Of a stretch of 64,000 nucleotides of DNA, positions 46,042-57,109 are shown one piece after another (position 1 is the first letter of the stretch; each line of letters starts with the position of its first letter). The DNA comes from Begonia masoniana. Lineage: Eukaryota; Streptophyta; Magnoliopsida; Cucurbitales; Begoniaceae. The notes below the pieces were generated by a model, which saw nothing but the letters and a program-made list of their open reading frames with translations, did not search any database and was not told the DNA's origin. Location of the stretch: NCBI GenBank assembly GCA_022432975.1, contig CM039505.1:50613897-50677896 (forward strand), read 5' to 3'. Position numbers and translations under genes: made by a program.

Positions 46042-48252
46042 ATGGTTAGGCATAGTCATTCCAATTGTGATCAAATTGATCCTGAGTTTGATTGTCAATC
46101 AACAAATAAATTTGTTGAAAATTATTCCCGATTCGAAAGATTATGGATTAAAAACTATGTACTTTTTCTTGAAGAAAACTTTGAATGTTTAATTAAATGG
46201 TTTCCTAATTTGTACCATGAGTATATGCATTTTTTAGAATTAGAAAATGCCATGAATGATAGTTTTAAGGAACAAGATGTTAAAAGTGTATTCTTGGAAG
46301 ATGTTTTTGATGAATCACCACTTCTGAATTTATTTTGTGAAAATTTCTATAATTTATATGAATTGGAATGTGTGGATGAATTAGTTTGTGTGGAAGAACT
46401 AACTAATTGCAGTAAAGTTGTGGAAGAGTTTCCTCCCCAAAAGGAAGAACTTCATTGCTTGGATGAAATGTTTTCTGCCATACAAAATCGAATAGCTCCT
46501 GAGGTTATCATGTGGTATAACCCAGTTTATGACGACCCTAGGAAGGAAATTTTAGTTGAAGACTTTGTTGAGTTGCCCATAGCTAAAGAGGAAACCCCTT
46601 ATGCAACATATACATTTAATCTTTTTTCCCATTCCCGACAAGAGTCTCACCTAGTGGGCAAAATTTACATTGACCCATTTTTAACCCAAAATGAGAGTAT
46701 TATCTTTACTTTAGAAAGAATTGAATTTTTCCTTACACTCTCTAGAACTAAGGAAGTTAGAGACATTTTTCGAACATTAGACCATCATAAGATATTAAAA
46801 TTAGACTTTAATGAAGAAAAGTCTAGGAAAATTGTGAGTGAATTAACACATAGATTTATTCCACCGGATAATTTAATTTCTTGGGTATTTAAAATTGGTT
46901 GGAATATTAATCATATTTTATTTTGTGTTAAATTTTTGTTTCACATTTATTTCTCTGTTACTAATGAGCAAGATGTTGCTAGTTCCTTGGTAAAAATTAA
47001 TTATGCCACCATGCCCTCTTATGATCTTTTAAATTGTTTCACTCATATTGTTTGTGAAAATTGTAGCACGTTGAAACTAATGAATGAATCCTTGGTGCAT
47101 AATATTTTGCAGAATTTCAATATTATGGAATATTATTGCATTAATGTTTTATTGCTTGATCATATTAGATTCCTAGATTTACTTTTATTTTTAAGGGGTA
47201 TGAAACTAGTTTCTAATGTTAGACTTGTATGTTTCAAAATTATTATTCTTGAAAGAAAGAACATTGATAATCAAGTCTTGAACGAAAATTGTTGGATTGA
47301 CACATGTATTGAGCATTTGAAATTTAGGCTTAAAGGTAGAAGCATGGTAATTGATTTACACTTCATTGGACTTGAGGAAAATTTTGTTAAAGTCATTGTT
47401 AAGTTGAAAGCCTTGCATGAACCTTCACTTTATAAAATAGAAATTGGTAAGAGTTGTAAAACTTGCTATGAGTATGTTTTTGACAATGATTGTTTTATCA
47501 ATTATTCTTTTTGTTTATCTTCTTATCTTTCTAACCTTTTTGTGAAGAGCACCCATAATGGATTAGCAACGAAATTAGTAAGTATTTCAACTATCAATTT
47601 TGTGAGTGCCTGGTTATTTAGAGTTGTTGAGATAGAGGATCATCATAATAATAGTCGTGCTTGGAATAATTGGATATTTGTTTTTGACAATTTCATATTT
47701 GATTTACCCATGTTCCGTAAGTCTTGCTTACCAAACTATGATTTTCATTTTATATCTCGGAATGTTTTATCTAATCACTTAATCACTTGGTTACTTAGGA
47801 TTGGATGGTTAGATGATTATTTTATTCGTGTTATTACTTCGGATGTTTGTGATCAAACTCTTCTTATTATTGCTAATATTAGATGCAATTTTAAATGTCA
47901 TTTATCGAAGCATGATTATGAAATTATGAAAAGAACTAGGAAGAGAAACATTGCTGATACTATTTTGTTATTAACGTTGGTTGAATATTATTGGTGGTTA
48001 AAAGGCTTTCAATTATTTACGTTGATGAATATTTACTTTTTAACCCTTTTTAAATTCAAAATAGTTAGTTTTAATTTTGAAGAAAACCTACTTCGGGCAG
48101 ACCAACCATTAGATTTGAGGTCAAATCTTCATTCACCCGGAGAGGATGATGTGCCTACGATTCCTAACCGTCAAGCACAAGCCAAGGTATGTATTTTGAC
48201 TATTTTATTTACTAATTGGTTTGTGAATTTTGTAGGAAAAAGGTTTACTTAA
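46042..48252 (+). CDS. 736-residue retroelement ORF of unknown function
   Basis: I chose ATG 46042 (MVRHSHSNCDQIDPEFDC); the frame is open for seven codons upstream without another ATG. I recognise no domain: no CCHC knuckle, no DTG/DSG protease, no YxDD, no DDE pattern. The protein is rich in Leu, Ile, Phe, Asn and Cys. A pattern N-x-[LI]-[IS]-x-W-[LV]-[LF]-[RK]-[IV] recurs near residues 274 (NLISWVFKIGW), 518 (NFVSAWLFRV) and 576 (HLITWLLRIGW), suggesting internal repeats. The end DLRSNLHSPGEDD resembles the tail of plant Gypsy polyproteins next to the purine tract; the last 35 codons lie in the 3' LTR. The open length without lesions implies recent constraint or youth. Confidence 0.75.
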   Translation: MVRHSHSNCDQIDPEFDCQSTNKFVENYSRFERLWIKNYVLFLEENFECLIKWFPNLYHEYMHFLELENAMNDSFKEQDVKSVFLEDVFDESPLLNLFCENFYNLYELECVDELVCVEELTNCSKVVEEFPPQKEELHCLDEMFSAIQNRIAPEVIMWYNPVYDDPRKEILVEDFVELPIAKEETPYATYTFNLFSHSRQESHLVGKIYIDPFLTQNESIIFTLERIEFFLTLSRTKEVRDIFRTLDHHKILKLDFNEEKSRKIVSELTHRFIPPDNLISWVFKIGWNINHILFCVKFLFHIYFSVTNEQDVASSLVKINYATMPSYDLLNCFTHIVCENCSTLKLMNESLVHNILQNFNIMEYYCINVLLLDHIRFLDLLLFLRGMKLVSNVRLVCFKIIILERKNIDNQVLNENCWIDTCIEHLKFRLKGRSMVIDLHFIGLEENFVKVIVKLKALHEPSLYKIEIGKSCKTCYEYVFDNDCFINYSFCLSSYLSNLFVKSTHNGLATKLVSISTINFVSAWLFRVVEIEDHHNNSRAWNNWIFVFDNFIFDLPMFRKSCLPNYDFHFISRNVLSNHLITWLLRIGWLDDYFIRVITSDVCDQTLLIIANIRCNFKCHLSKHDYEIMKRTRKRNIADTILLLTLVEYYWWLKGFQLFTLMNIYFLTLFKFKIVSFNFEENLLRADQPLDLRSNLHSPGEDDVPTIPNRQAQAKVCILTILFTNWFVNFVGKRFT
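48136..48146 (+). promoter_or_regulatory. Polypurine tract
   Basis: CCCGGAGAGGA immediately before TGATGTGCC, the LTR start; expected priming site for plus-strand DNA synthesis. Confidence 0.75.
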
Positions 48253-48917
48253 AGCTTGGAATTTTAAAGAGGGAATTTGTCTTCCCTTCATCAATTGTGT
48301 AACCGAGCTAATTGCATAATTTTAGTTTAATTTTAATTTGGCAAACAATGGCCTTTTATGTAATTTGGGCAAACATTTAGTCCTTATATTTAGTCATGCA
48401 TAATTAGGCATTTAAGGGTAGATTGTGTGGGTAGGATTAGTGGTGGCTTTAAGGTTGGGTTGCAACATTGGGTATTTCAAACCCACACAAAACTTATGGG
48501 CCTAAATTTCAGCCCATTAGCCTTAAGCCCACTCACCCTCAAGCACTAAAGCTTCAGCCCAAACCTCACATGAAGAAGCCTAGCCCATTTGACTTCAATC
48601 TGCTCCTCACCTTCACGAAGAAGCCCAGCGAGCATTCAGCAACCGAGAAGCGATCTCCAGTCGATCGCCCAGTGAGCGACCACGAGCTTCAGAAATCGAC
48701 GGTGATCACTCCGCGAGCGCACAGATTGCCCACCTGGACGAGCTGACCAGTCGAAGCCCTTCCTTGCTCCAAGCAAGCAGCCTTGTCAGCTTTGGGTTCC
48801 CATTTCGCGAATGCCTGGCAGAAGCCTTCCAACGACTATTTTCTTCTCTCGGCATTCCCAACCCTAGCCACCTTAGGTATTTAAGCATCGCTTTTAATGT
48901 TTGTACGCAACTTTTTG
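48147..48917 (+). repeat. 3' LTR, 5' part only
   Basis: Matches 42549-43319 almost base for base, then diverges at the same CAACTTTTTG word. The last 600 bp of LTR are replaced by unrelated or distantly related sequence. Confidence 0.85.
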
Positions 48918-49410
48918 ATCAATATAAACCTATTTTCCCTCTCTGAAAATCCAGAAGGATTTCTGGTTGCCATCAAGGTAAGCCACGGCGGTTCTGCCGT
49001 GAGGAGTGTGCCTCCATTGATCATCAGTCTAACGGTGGCTGTGATCTCTTAAATTTCCCTCCCTCTCTGTTATCGGAGTTTAAAAGGCTGAGGATGAAGC
49101 CGGGCCCAGCAGCTGTTGCCTTTCCACGGGAAGGCATGCACCGAGAAGCATAACATGAGATAGCTTCTCGGTCAGCCAAGGGTTTTACACGTTCTGTTTT
49201 TGAGTCATTCTACTACATTCTCCGCTGCAAGTGCCATCCATTTATTTGTTCTGTTTTCCTCTCCCATTTTCTGTCATTTACTCCCACTCCTTCGATTCTT
49301 TTCATAAAAGGGAGACCAATATTTCTATAAGAAGAACATGAATCTGCCCTTTCCAATGGACAAATTCATCAACGAAAGCAAAAGGCAATTCTTCAATTTC
49401 CTTAGATTGG
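48918..49410 (+). other. Sequence replacing the 3' LTR end
   Basis: No gene. Short resemblances to the missing LTR part (CAGCCAAGGGT against CCGCCAAGGGT; ACTCCCACTCC against ACCCACTCTCACC) suggest either a diverged LTR from a sister family or coincidence. It ends at the segment B boundary. Confidence 0.4.
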
Positions 49411-50069
49411 AAATCAATCCTTCATTAGGTGTTGATTGAGTTGGAATTAAGAAATTGAATTAATTGACCGCTAATTAAGGTTAGATTGTGGAAATAAAAT
49501 CCATAATTAGATTGATTTAGGGATAAATTTGGTATGTTACAATTTACCCTCATTAAAGAAAATTTCATCCTCGAAATTTGATATTCCTAGGTATTCTCAC
49601 ATTATATCTTTTCACCTTGTATGTTTGGTTTGGGTTTTATACAATCTCGAATGACTTAGTTTATGAACATATGCTAGTAATATGAGTTTAGCGATGTATT
49701 CTTTAGAACGTTGTAGGTTAGTGATAACTCTTAAATTAGAGTTGTTTTATAATACTTTTAATTAATTTAAATTGTATAATTTGAGTGAATGTAAAAAAAA
49801 ATTGTTAGGAATTTACTACAATTGCTACATAATGCTGCACTATCAGTGCATTGATTAAATTTAATATATTCCATACATATTATGTATTAAAAGTAGATTT
49901 ATCTTATTAATTTAAATTTTATATTTTCTTATTTGAGTGAAAAGCTAATAGCGGGAAAAATCAAATTCACCAATCAAAGATTATGGAGAGAGAAAGCAAA
50001 TAAAGTAAATTATGGTTACCCAAAAATAAAGGATTTGAATCAGCTGAGATTTGATGCAGAAATTAAAGA

Positions 50070-50420
50070 AGAATGGACGACTGAGCAGAGGCTGGGAGAA
50101 ATGGACGATAAAAGCAGAAGTGGATGACAAAAGAAAATGGACGACAACATAAAAATGGACGACTACTAGGCCAATAGTGCAAATGGACGAATGAAAAAGC
50201 ACGGTCAACTTTGGACGAAAACAGAAAGCGTGGACGATTGGGAGAAGTGGCAGAAACTAAAAGACAAAAAGCACTAAAAGACAAAAAGCACTACAAGACA
50301 AAAATACACATCAAATCGTGGATGACTAAAAAGCATGGACAACAACCGTGGACGACTGAGGGCATAATGGACGACAATTGTAGAATGGACGACAAATGTA
50401 AATGGAAGATAAATGGATTC
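50070..50420 (+). repeat. Degenerate TGGACGAC minisatellite, copy B
   Basis: Same repeat cluster as 2630-2990, with a few substitutions turning TGGACGAC into TGGATGAC or TGGAAGAT. Confidence 0.7.
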
Positions 50421-51631
50421 AGATGACAGAGAAGAGCAAATCAAGAAGGTTCTGTCACAACAATAAATCGTTGATCAAGGGAACAAAACGGAGTAAGACG
50501 GGTATGAAGAGAAAGTAAGGCAAAAATCAAGGAAAATCAATTTGGAGAGAGAGAAAAAAAGAAAAAAATCAAGGAAAAGCAAATTGGAGAGGGAAATGTG
50601 GATCACACGTAGAACAAAAGGAGGACTTCTTCTAAGAGAAAAGAGAATTCTGGTATTCTGGAAGAGAGCTCTGAAACCGCGAAGAAGACTGACGACGATT
50701 CTTGATCTTTTTCTTCTTCTCTTTTATTTTTACTGTTTATGAACAATATTATTTCTGAGTTTTATTTAGTTATGTCTAGTAGCTAAACTTTTCTTCTTGG
50801 TTAGGACGAGAGTATTCGTTACGGTTTTTGCTACCATCTCGGTTTTGTTTATGCGATTGTTTATTGAATAATTATTTGTGATATTCCTTGCTTAATTCAG
50901 ATCATATCGATAGATAGGTTGATGATCCATGTTTATATTATATCGAAAGATAAATATAAATTCTATGATGCACAAATAATTAATCGGATTAATTTGTTAC
51001 AACGTAGTTAGCATTGATTCGATTGGCATTCAGAATGAGGTTTATAGAAATTTCATGTTAGTTACATTCTTTCAAATTCGAGAGAAATTCTAATATGAAA
51101 TTACCTAGGCAATTCGAAAGAATCCTAGAATTATTTCATTTTTGCAGTTCATAGACAATGCTGCAGAGCATTACCAGAGTATCAGTAGCAAAACTAACTT
51201 AACGAAGAAATCGCTCCTAGCCAAGACTTCATTTTATTAATTTTACCTAGTTTAACTTAATTTCTTTTATTGCATCGTAATTCAGAATTTATTTCTAATT
51301 ATTTTCATCTATCATTTTAATATTTTTATAAGATCTTTATAGCAATTAATTCAATTGAGAATATCATCGTGGGAACGATACTTTACTTACTTATTACTTC
51401 GTTAGCGACACGTGCATTTGCGTGAAAGTGTAAAATCCACTAACACTTAGTAAATGTGTTGGTCGAGGATTTAACTAGGTTGGGGTGAGTTATGTTTAGG
51501 ACTTACTACTTTTCTAGAAGATGCAAGACCAATAAACTTAAAATGTAATTTACTTCTCATAATAGACTATTTAGTGTTTCATCATGGAATAAGTTTTGTA
51601 GAAGTTTTTTTTTTTTTTTACTCCAACTTAG

Positions 51632-52014
51632 TGTGATGACCCGAATATGCACGTATGGGTACGATGGCTGCACGAACCGGAACCGGAACCCGGATGGCTG
51701 TACGTCCGCGCGGGCGAACCGGAAGGTGACAGGTCGTAAAAAAGGGGTCGTCACAATCCCACATCGCTTGAGGAAGTATGTGAAAATGAAACATATGTAA
51801 AGAGACCCTACCAACATAGCAAGACGCGTTTTGGAGCACAATTGACAACGGATCCCATAAGAACTCCGAAGTTAAAAGTGATTCGGCGAGAGCAATTCCA
51901 GGTTGGGTGACCTTCTGGGAAGTTCTTGTCAAACAAAGCCGTAAAGAGAGGATATTGGGCTACGACCCAATCCCCAGAGCGGACAATATCTTGCTGGGAT
52001 AAGGGGTCGTTACA
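51632..52014 (+). mobile_element. Cassandra TRIM solo LTR
   Basis: 383 bp, TGTGATGACCC to GTCGTTACA, flanked by CTTAG (51627-51631 and 52015-52019) and absent from segment A at the matching site (about 4196). The internal 5S rRNA-like core identifies Cassandra, a plant terminal-repeat retrotransposon in miniature whose LTRs carry 5S sequence and may be transcribed by RNA polymerase III. Confidence 0.9.
51807..51931 (+). ncRNA. 5S rRNA-like region within Cassandra
   Basis: Stretches GGATCCCATAAGAACTCCGA, AGTTAAAAGTGATTCGGCGA and GGTTGGGTGACCTTCTGGGA match the second half of plant 5S rRNA, including the internal control region (AGTTAA, GGGCGAGAGTA-like, GGGTGACC) with a few changes. It is part of the retroelement, not a ribosomal gene. 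Confidence 0.85.
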
Positions 52015-52184
52015 CTTAGTCTCATTGGTTTTGCCATATCATTTCTATCTTTTCGAACTTGTTTTATCAACTAAGTGTTTATTATTTTATTGATTTTATT
52101 TTGTGATATAAAGGTAGGTACTAATTTTAGAATGAATGTTTACTTAGCTTCTATATAAATGGTATAGAAACTGAGTAACAAAAC

Positions 52185-54612
52185 TGTAATACCCAGCTTG
52201 TACGGATTTCAGATATAATATATTATATTGTTATTTTATTATATAATGGCATTTTTGGTAAATATGTCAAATCAGGTCTGTTTTACAAAAAGAAAGCGTT
52301 ATTACGATCCTAACAATTAATAGGAATTTTAAGAAAATTATGGAAATTTTTGGAGATTAAACGATATATTCCGAGTAAATACACTTCTCGTAATGTAAAA
52401 GACGTTCTCGTAAAAATAGTAAACGAGGTCCGAATTGCGAACGGACAGTTTTGTTAAATCTCAAATAATAAGTTGTACTTATTAGCGAAATGTGGAAAGT
52501 TGGAAAAGTCGAATCGTTGGACGATTAAAGAAACGAATGACGAAACAAATAGAAAATTTAGAGGAAGGGCAAAATCGTCATTTAGCATTTAATTAATTAT
52601 TAATTACTTAAAGGCAAAATGTCTTAACGATTTTCATTTGAAAATCGTTCTCCAGAGAAGCAAACCCTCGCGATCCCCTCTCTGCCCGCGACTAATCTCT
52701 CCGATCCGGACTCCGTTCGCTTCGTTTTTCTTCACGCTTTCTCCTCCAATCGACGTTCTAGGTATGAACCTACGATCTTAGAGCTTTTATTTCGATGATT
52801 TCGGAGTTTTAAACAATTAGGTTCGTTTAGGGCTTCGAGTTAAAACGCGATTTAGGGTCTGAAATTAATAGATTTACTGTGATTAAGCATATATTGAACG
52901 CATTGGACGAATTTAGATGATTATTGGACGAAGTTATAGCAATTTGTGAAAATGTTAAAAATTAGGGATTTTCGAGATTTTAGGAAAAACTCGTAAATTG
53001 AGAATTTAGGTGCCGAGCGTAAATTGCTCGAATATATAGCCAATGAATTGGATTAGGACTTTATGAAAGTTTCCTTAGTTAAGGTTTTGTGAATTTGGAC
53101 GATCGATTGTTTAAACTCGTTTTAACATCGATATTGTGATTTGCTTCAGACAAACAACGCTCGTGGACGGAGCTTGAGCTGCTTTGGACACGAGGTAAGT
53201 TCTCGTGATTCTTCTCTGGCCGATTGGCCTACACCGTACGTCGAATGTCGTCTCGAGGAGTTGGGTGACGCACTAGTTTATATTGCTTTAGTTGGGTAGC
53301 TAGGTTTATTTGTTTTTATAGATTAGGTTTTACAGTCTTTGATGGTATACATTAATGCTTGTTTATTGTATGATATTGAACTGTTCACGCATCACTTGTT
53401 TTAAAGAAAAGCATGAAAATGAACTTCCGCACAGAGTTTTAAAGATAACGTAAAGCATAGCACTGGCCGAAAGGCGTATTGAGCATAGTATTGGCCGAAA
53501 GGCGTATTGGCCGAAAGGCGTATTGGTCACGTGAGGTGGGGCTCAGGCACGGCTGTACGTGTTGTAAGCGTGCACCCCCCGCCTCTAGCGGGAAAGAGTA
53601 GTCCGCCCGCTGGATGAGCTCTCTCTGGTTAGAGGGATAGGATCTCAGTGACACCTATTGAGCATTGCATAGTAAGATAAAATAAAGCATGGTTTATCGA
53701 ACTCATACGCACAGCATGCATTGCATTTACGTAGAGCTTACTGGGATTTCATCTCATAGTGTATTGTATGGTGTAGGTGATTTAGATATCGAGGAACCAG
53801 GTGAGGATGAGATTCCTCCTCCTGAGGCATGATTCAGTTGACGGAGGATGGCTGCGGAGGTGTGCTGGCGCAGTCGAGGCTCACCTGACCCGTGGGGATA
53901 GTATGTATAGATTTTGGGATGTTTTGGCTGGATAATTGTGTAGACGTTATAGGATGTTTGGTTCTGGTAGTTGATGGGTTTACATTTGAATGTTTTGGGT
54001 AAACTGTTTATAGAAAATATTCTGGTTTAAAACAATATTTAAACGTTATAGAAATGTTTTTGAAATGTTGTAGGTTGGATACGGATAAGCTCGATTTTTA
54101 GAGCTATCCATGCAGTTGGATTTCGTAAAGTCCGCTGCAAGTCGGTTGAGTTTAAGTACATTTTGGGTTGAGTGGAAGTGGTAAGTTATTGTGTTTATTG
54201 ATGTGGGGGGTGTTAAATGGGTGAAGTATTGCTCTCTGGAATCGGATTCCAGAGAGCGTGGATTAAGTGATTAAGTGGAAATACAGAGAGCATTTTATGC
54301 AGAGAGCAAAGCAACAGGGCGTGAGGCGCAGCGATCGAGCGCTGCGATCGCTGCATATCGCAGCGATCGGGCGCTACCCTCCTTCCATCGGCAGAATGAC
54401 AGAACTGCCCTCCCATTTGTTTTAAATCGAAAATTGATTTTAATTTAAATAGTTTTAATATTTGTTTTAAATGATTTTAAACTTAGATTTAAATTCCGAT
54501 TTCGATTCTGGTTTCGATTTCAGTTTAGGTTCCGCCCAGTGTTTAATTAAGGATATTAGGTTAAAAAAATATATGGTACGGAAAATACGGGTACAGAATT
54601 AGGGACGTGACA
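52185..54612. mobile_element. Solo LTR, 2428 bp
   Basis: TGTAATACCCAGC to GGGACGTGACA, flanked by AAAAC (52180-52184 and 54613-54617). The empty site is at 4348-4354 in segment A. Same family as 1-1973. No internal domain; open frames inside are incidental. It includes a near-tandem GGCCGAAAGGCGTATTG repeat at 53465-53528 not seen in the other copy. Confidence 0.92.
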
Positions 54613-54617
54613 AAAAC

Positions 54618-56950
54618 TTTGTTTGATTGCCATCAATTCCACTACTTCTGCCTTATGGATTTTTGTTTAACATTTTCTTTCTATTTGAAATATCTAAATA
54701 CATGAAATGTATCTTATTTCATCCCTAAGATCCTCTATTTTCTTTTAGTCGACTATATTACCAAGAATCTAATAATTCATCAATAAAATAGATATTCTAA
54801 ATTTCCTAGAGCAATGAGTTTCTAAATTGAATACTTAAATATGAATTTTATACTCAAAAGATCTTACAATCATATTGATCAACTACATCCTCAAAATATT
54901 TTCAAAATTTTGATTAATATCTTAGTTAAAGTCTAAATTTTATTTTAAACTACATACTTAAATATAAATTTATACTTAAATGTCTTGACTTAATCTTAAT
55001 AAACTATAACATCAAATTTAATAATTTCATCAAGTATGATATAGTCGTTATGGTCCTTCAAGTAATAACTTCTCTAAGCACACACTATAAATCTCGTAGT
55101 TAAGGTTGTTGATTTCAATTTGATCAACTAAGATCTTAATGTTTAATAATTTATCAATTATAATCTAAATTTTATATCCTTAAACAAAATCATTTTAAAC
55201 TATACTATTTGAAGACATATTTCATATCTATGTTCCTCGACTTCATTTCAATAACTTAAAATCCTAAAATTTCCTAAGTCTTCAATCATAAATCCATATC
55301 TATGTCTTCTTAGAACAATGATTATTTTTTATCCTCATTTCGTTATTTTTATAATGCTACACTAAAATGTAACTTCTATATATTTCTCTAGCAATGCTCA
55401 TGTCATATTAATCTTCCAAATAAACTTTTGAACTTAAGATTCTCAACTTTTCTTTAATTAATTAGAGTATTAAAGTTTTTAAGTAAGTTCTAACCTTTTG
55501 TTCTCACAAACTATGATTGATGTAAACTTGGGATTTTAAATATAAAAGTTTTACCTCATGTCTTCGATTCTTCTTGATCAATTATAATACGAATACTAAT
55601 ATTTTTTTTAATATAATCTTATTTATTTGCTCTCCAAAATAAACACTAGAATATAAAATTTCAGACTTAGTCATTTAACTTTTTTGTGATTAACTACAAT
55701 CCTCAACTTATGATCATCTTATGTCCTCAATATTCCTTATTTCTTAACCTATGATCGTCATATATCCTCAAAATTATTTACTCATCAATCTATGATCATT
55801 CTATATCTTCAAAATTCTTTCTCATATTTAAAGACCTCAATTTTTTTTTTGACTAACTATATCCTAAAAAATTAGTAAGTCTTTTACTACTTTCTCATCT
55901 CTATATTTCATCGAACAAATTTGTTATAAAATTTAAACTATAACTTTTCTCTATTAGTTCTTTATCCTCAAAGTTTTGATCACAGTAACTTAAACTTTTC
56001 CATTAATTTTACCTTAATGTTTTAATTTTGGAATCTGAGCGGTTCAAAACTAGACCGTAGTGTTAGTTCATTAATTTGTGAGTTCAAGTTTACTAAGTAT
56101 CTCCTACTACTTGGTTAACCTATGCAATAAATAATAGTAGCTCTAAATTGTTTATAATGTCATATTAGGTTATAAACCTCATTCCATCGTGTAACAAACT
56201 CTAATATCCTCTAATGTCATTTTTATGTATATATTTCTTTATATTAATATAGGTACTAACATTTCTATTAATTTCAAATATCTAGGATAAGTCATTTTCT
56301 AGGTATTCTTAAAGCTTTTATCGAGATAATAATTAAATCTTCTAACTTGATCTAACCTTTAATCACAAGTAACCTAAATATCTAGTTTCCAAATTTAATA
56401 ATTCCTCAATCAATGATCGTTCTATAGTCCTTATATTTTCTCAATGTTTGCATTTCCTCAAAAATGATTTTAAACTAAACATTCAACTATATATTATTAT
56501 TATTTATCATAAGATCCTCAAAACTTGCACTACTCACAAGAAACTATATCCTCAACTGTGATTCAATGTCAACTTTTCTCTAAACCATGATTTTTATTAA
56601 TTATTGCATCACTTAATTTCTCTTCCACAATGATCCCTTTAATATGACATTCATTTCCTTAGATAATGAACTACCTAAATTATTCAGCTCAAATAAAATC
56701 TATCCATAACTTCTTCAACTTTGAAATATTCTTATAGACTTAAAAAACTAATATTATTACTAACTCCTCAAGTGATATATATGTTTATACACATAACTAC
56801 CAAAGTTAATTTTATTTTTAACTAGATCTAAAGTCTAAGCATTGTTGATCTCATTTTTATTATTCATCATATCCTCAATTAATTTATGGTATCAAATTTT
56901 CTCTAATTGTTATGAATTCTTTAATTTAGGAATTTTATAAAAATTCTTCA
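54618..56950. other. AT-rich CCTCAA-word stretch, copy B
   Basis: Collinear with 4355-6700. No gene. Confidence 0.6.
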
Positions 56951-57109
56951 ATTAAAATTTGTGAAAGGGTTGGTTGGCCTGAGCCAGAGGGGTTTGGTAC
57001 TGGTCGTTGGTAGGTGAAATCTCAGCTTAAACCTCATAAATTCTCCGTCTTTTCCTTCTAATCCCGACTACGATCGATCTCCTTTCCTTCGGAAAATCCA
57101 AACGCCACG

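Larger units (their letters stand above)
42549..48917 (+). mobile_element. Young LTR retrotransposon with a large orphan ORF
   Basis: 5' LTR 42549-43919, PBS 43922-43934, about 2.1 kb of leader, one 736-codon ORF, purine tract just before 48147 and a partial 3' LTR. No gag, protease, reverse transcriptase, RNase H or integrase motif was found, so the element would depend on another for replication. The two LTR copies differ at about one site over 771 bp, indicating recent insertion. Confidence 0.85.

Noticed and set aside
51807..51931. A genuine 5S rRNA gene
   Set aside because: It lies inside a TG...CA element with 5-bp TSD, the Cassandra structure; no 5S tandem array is present.
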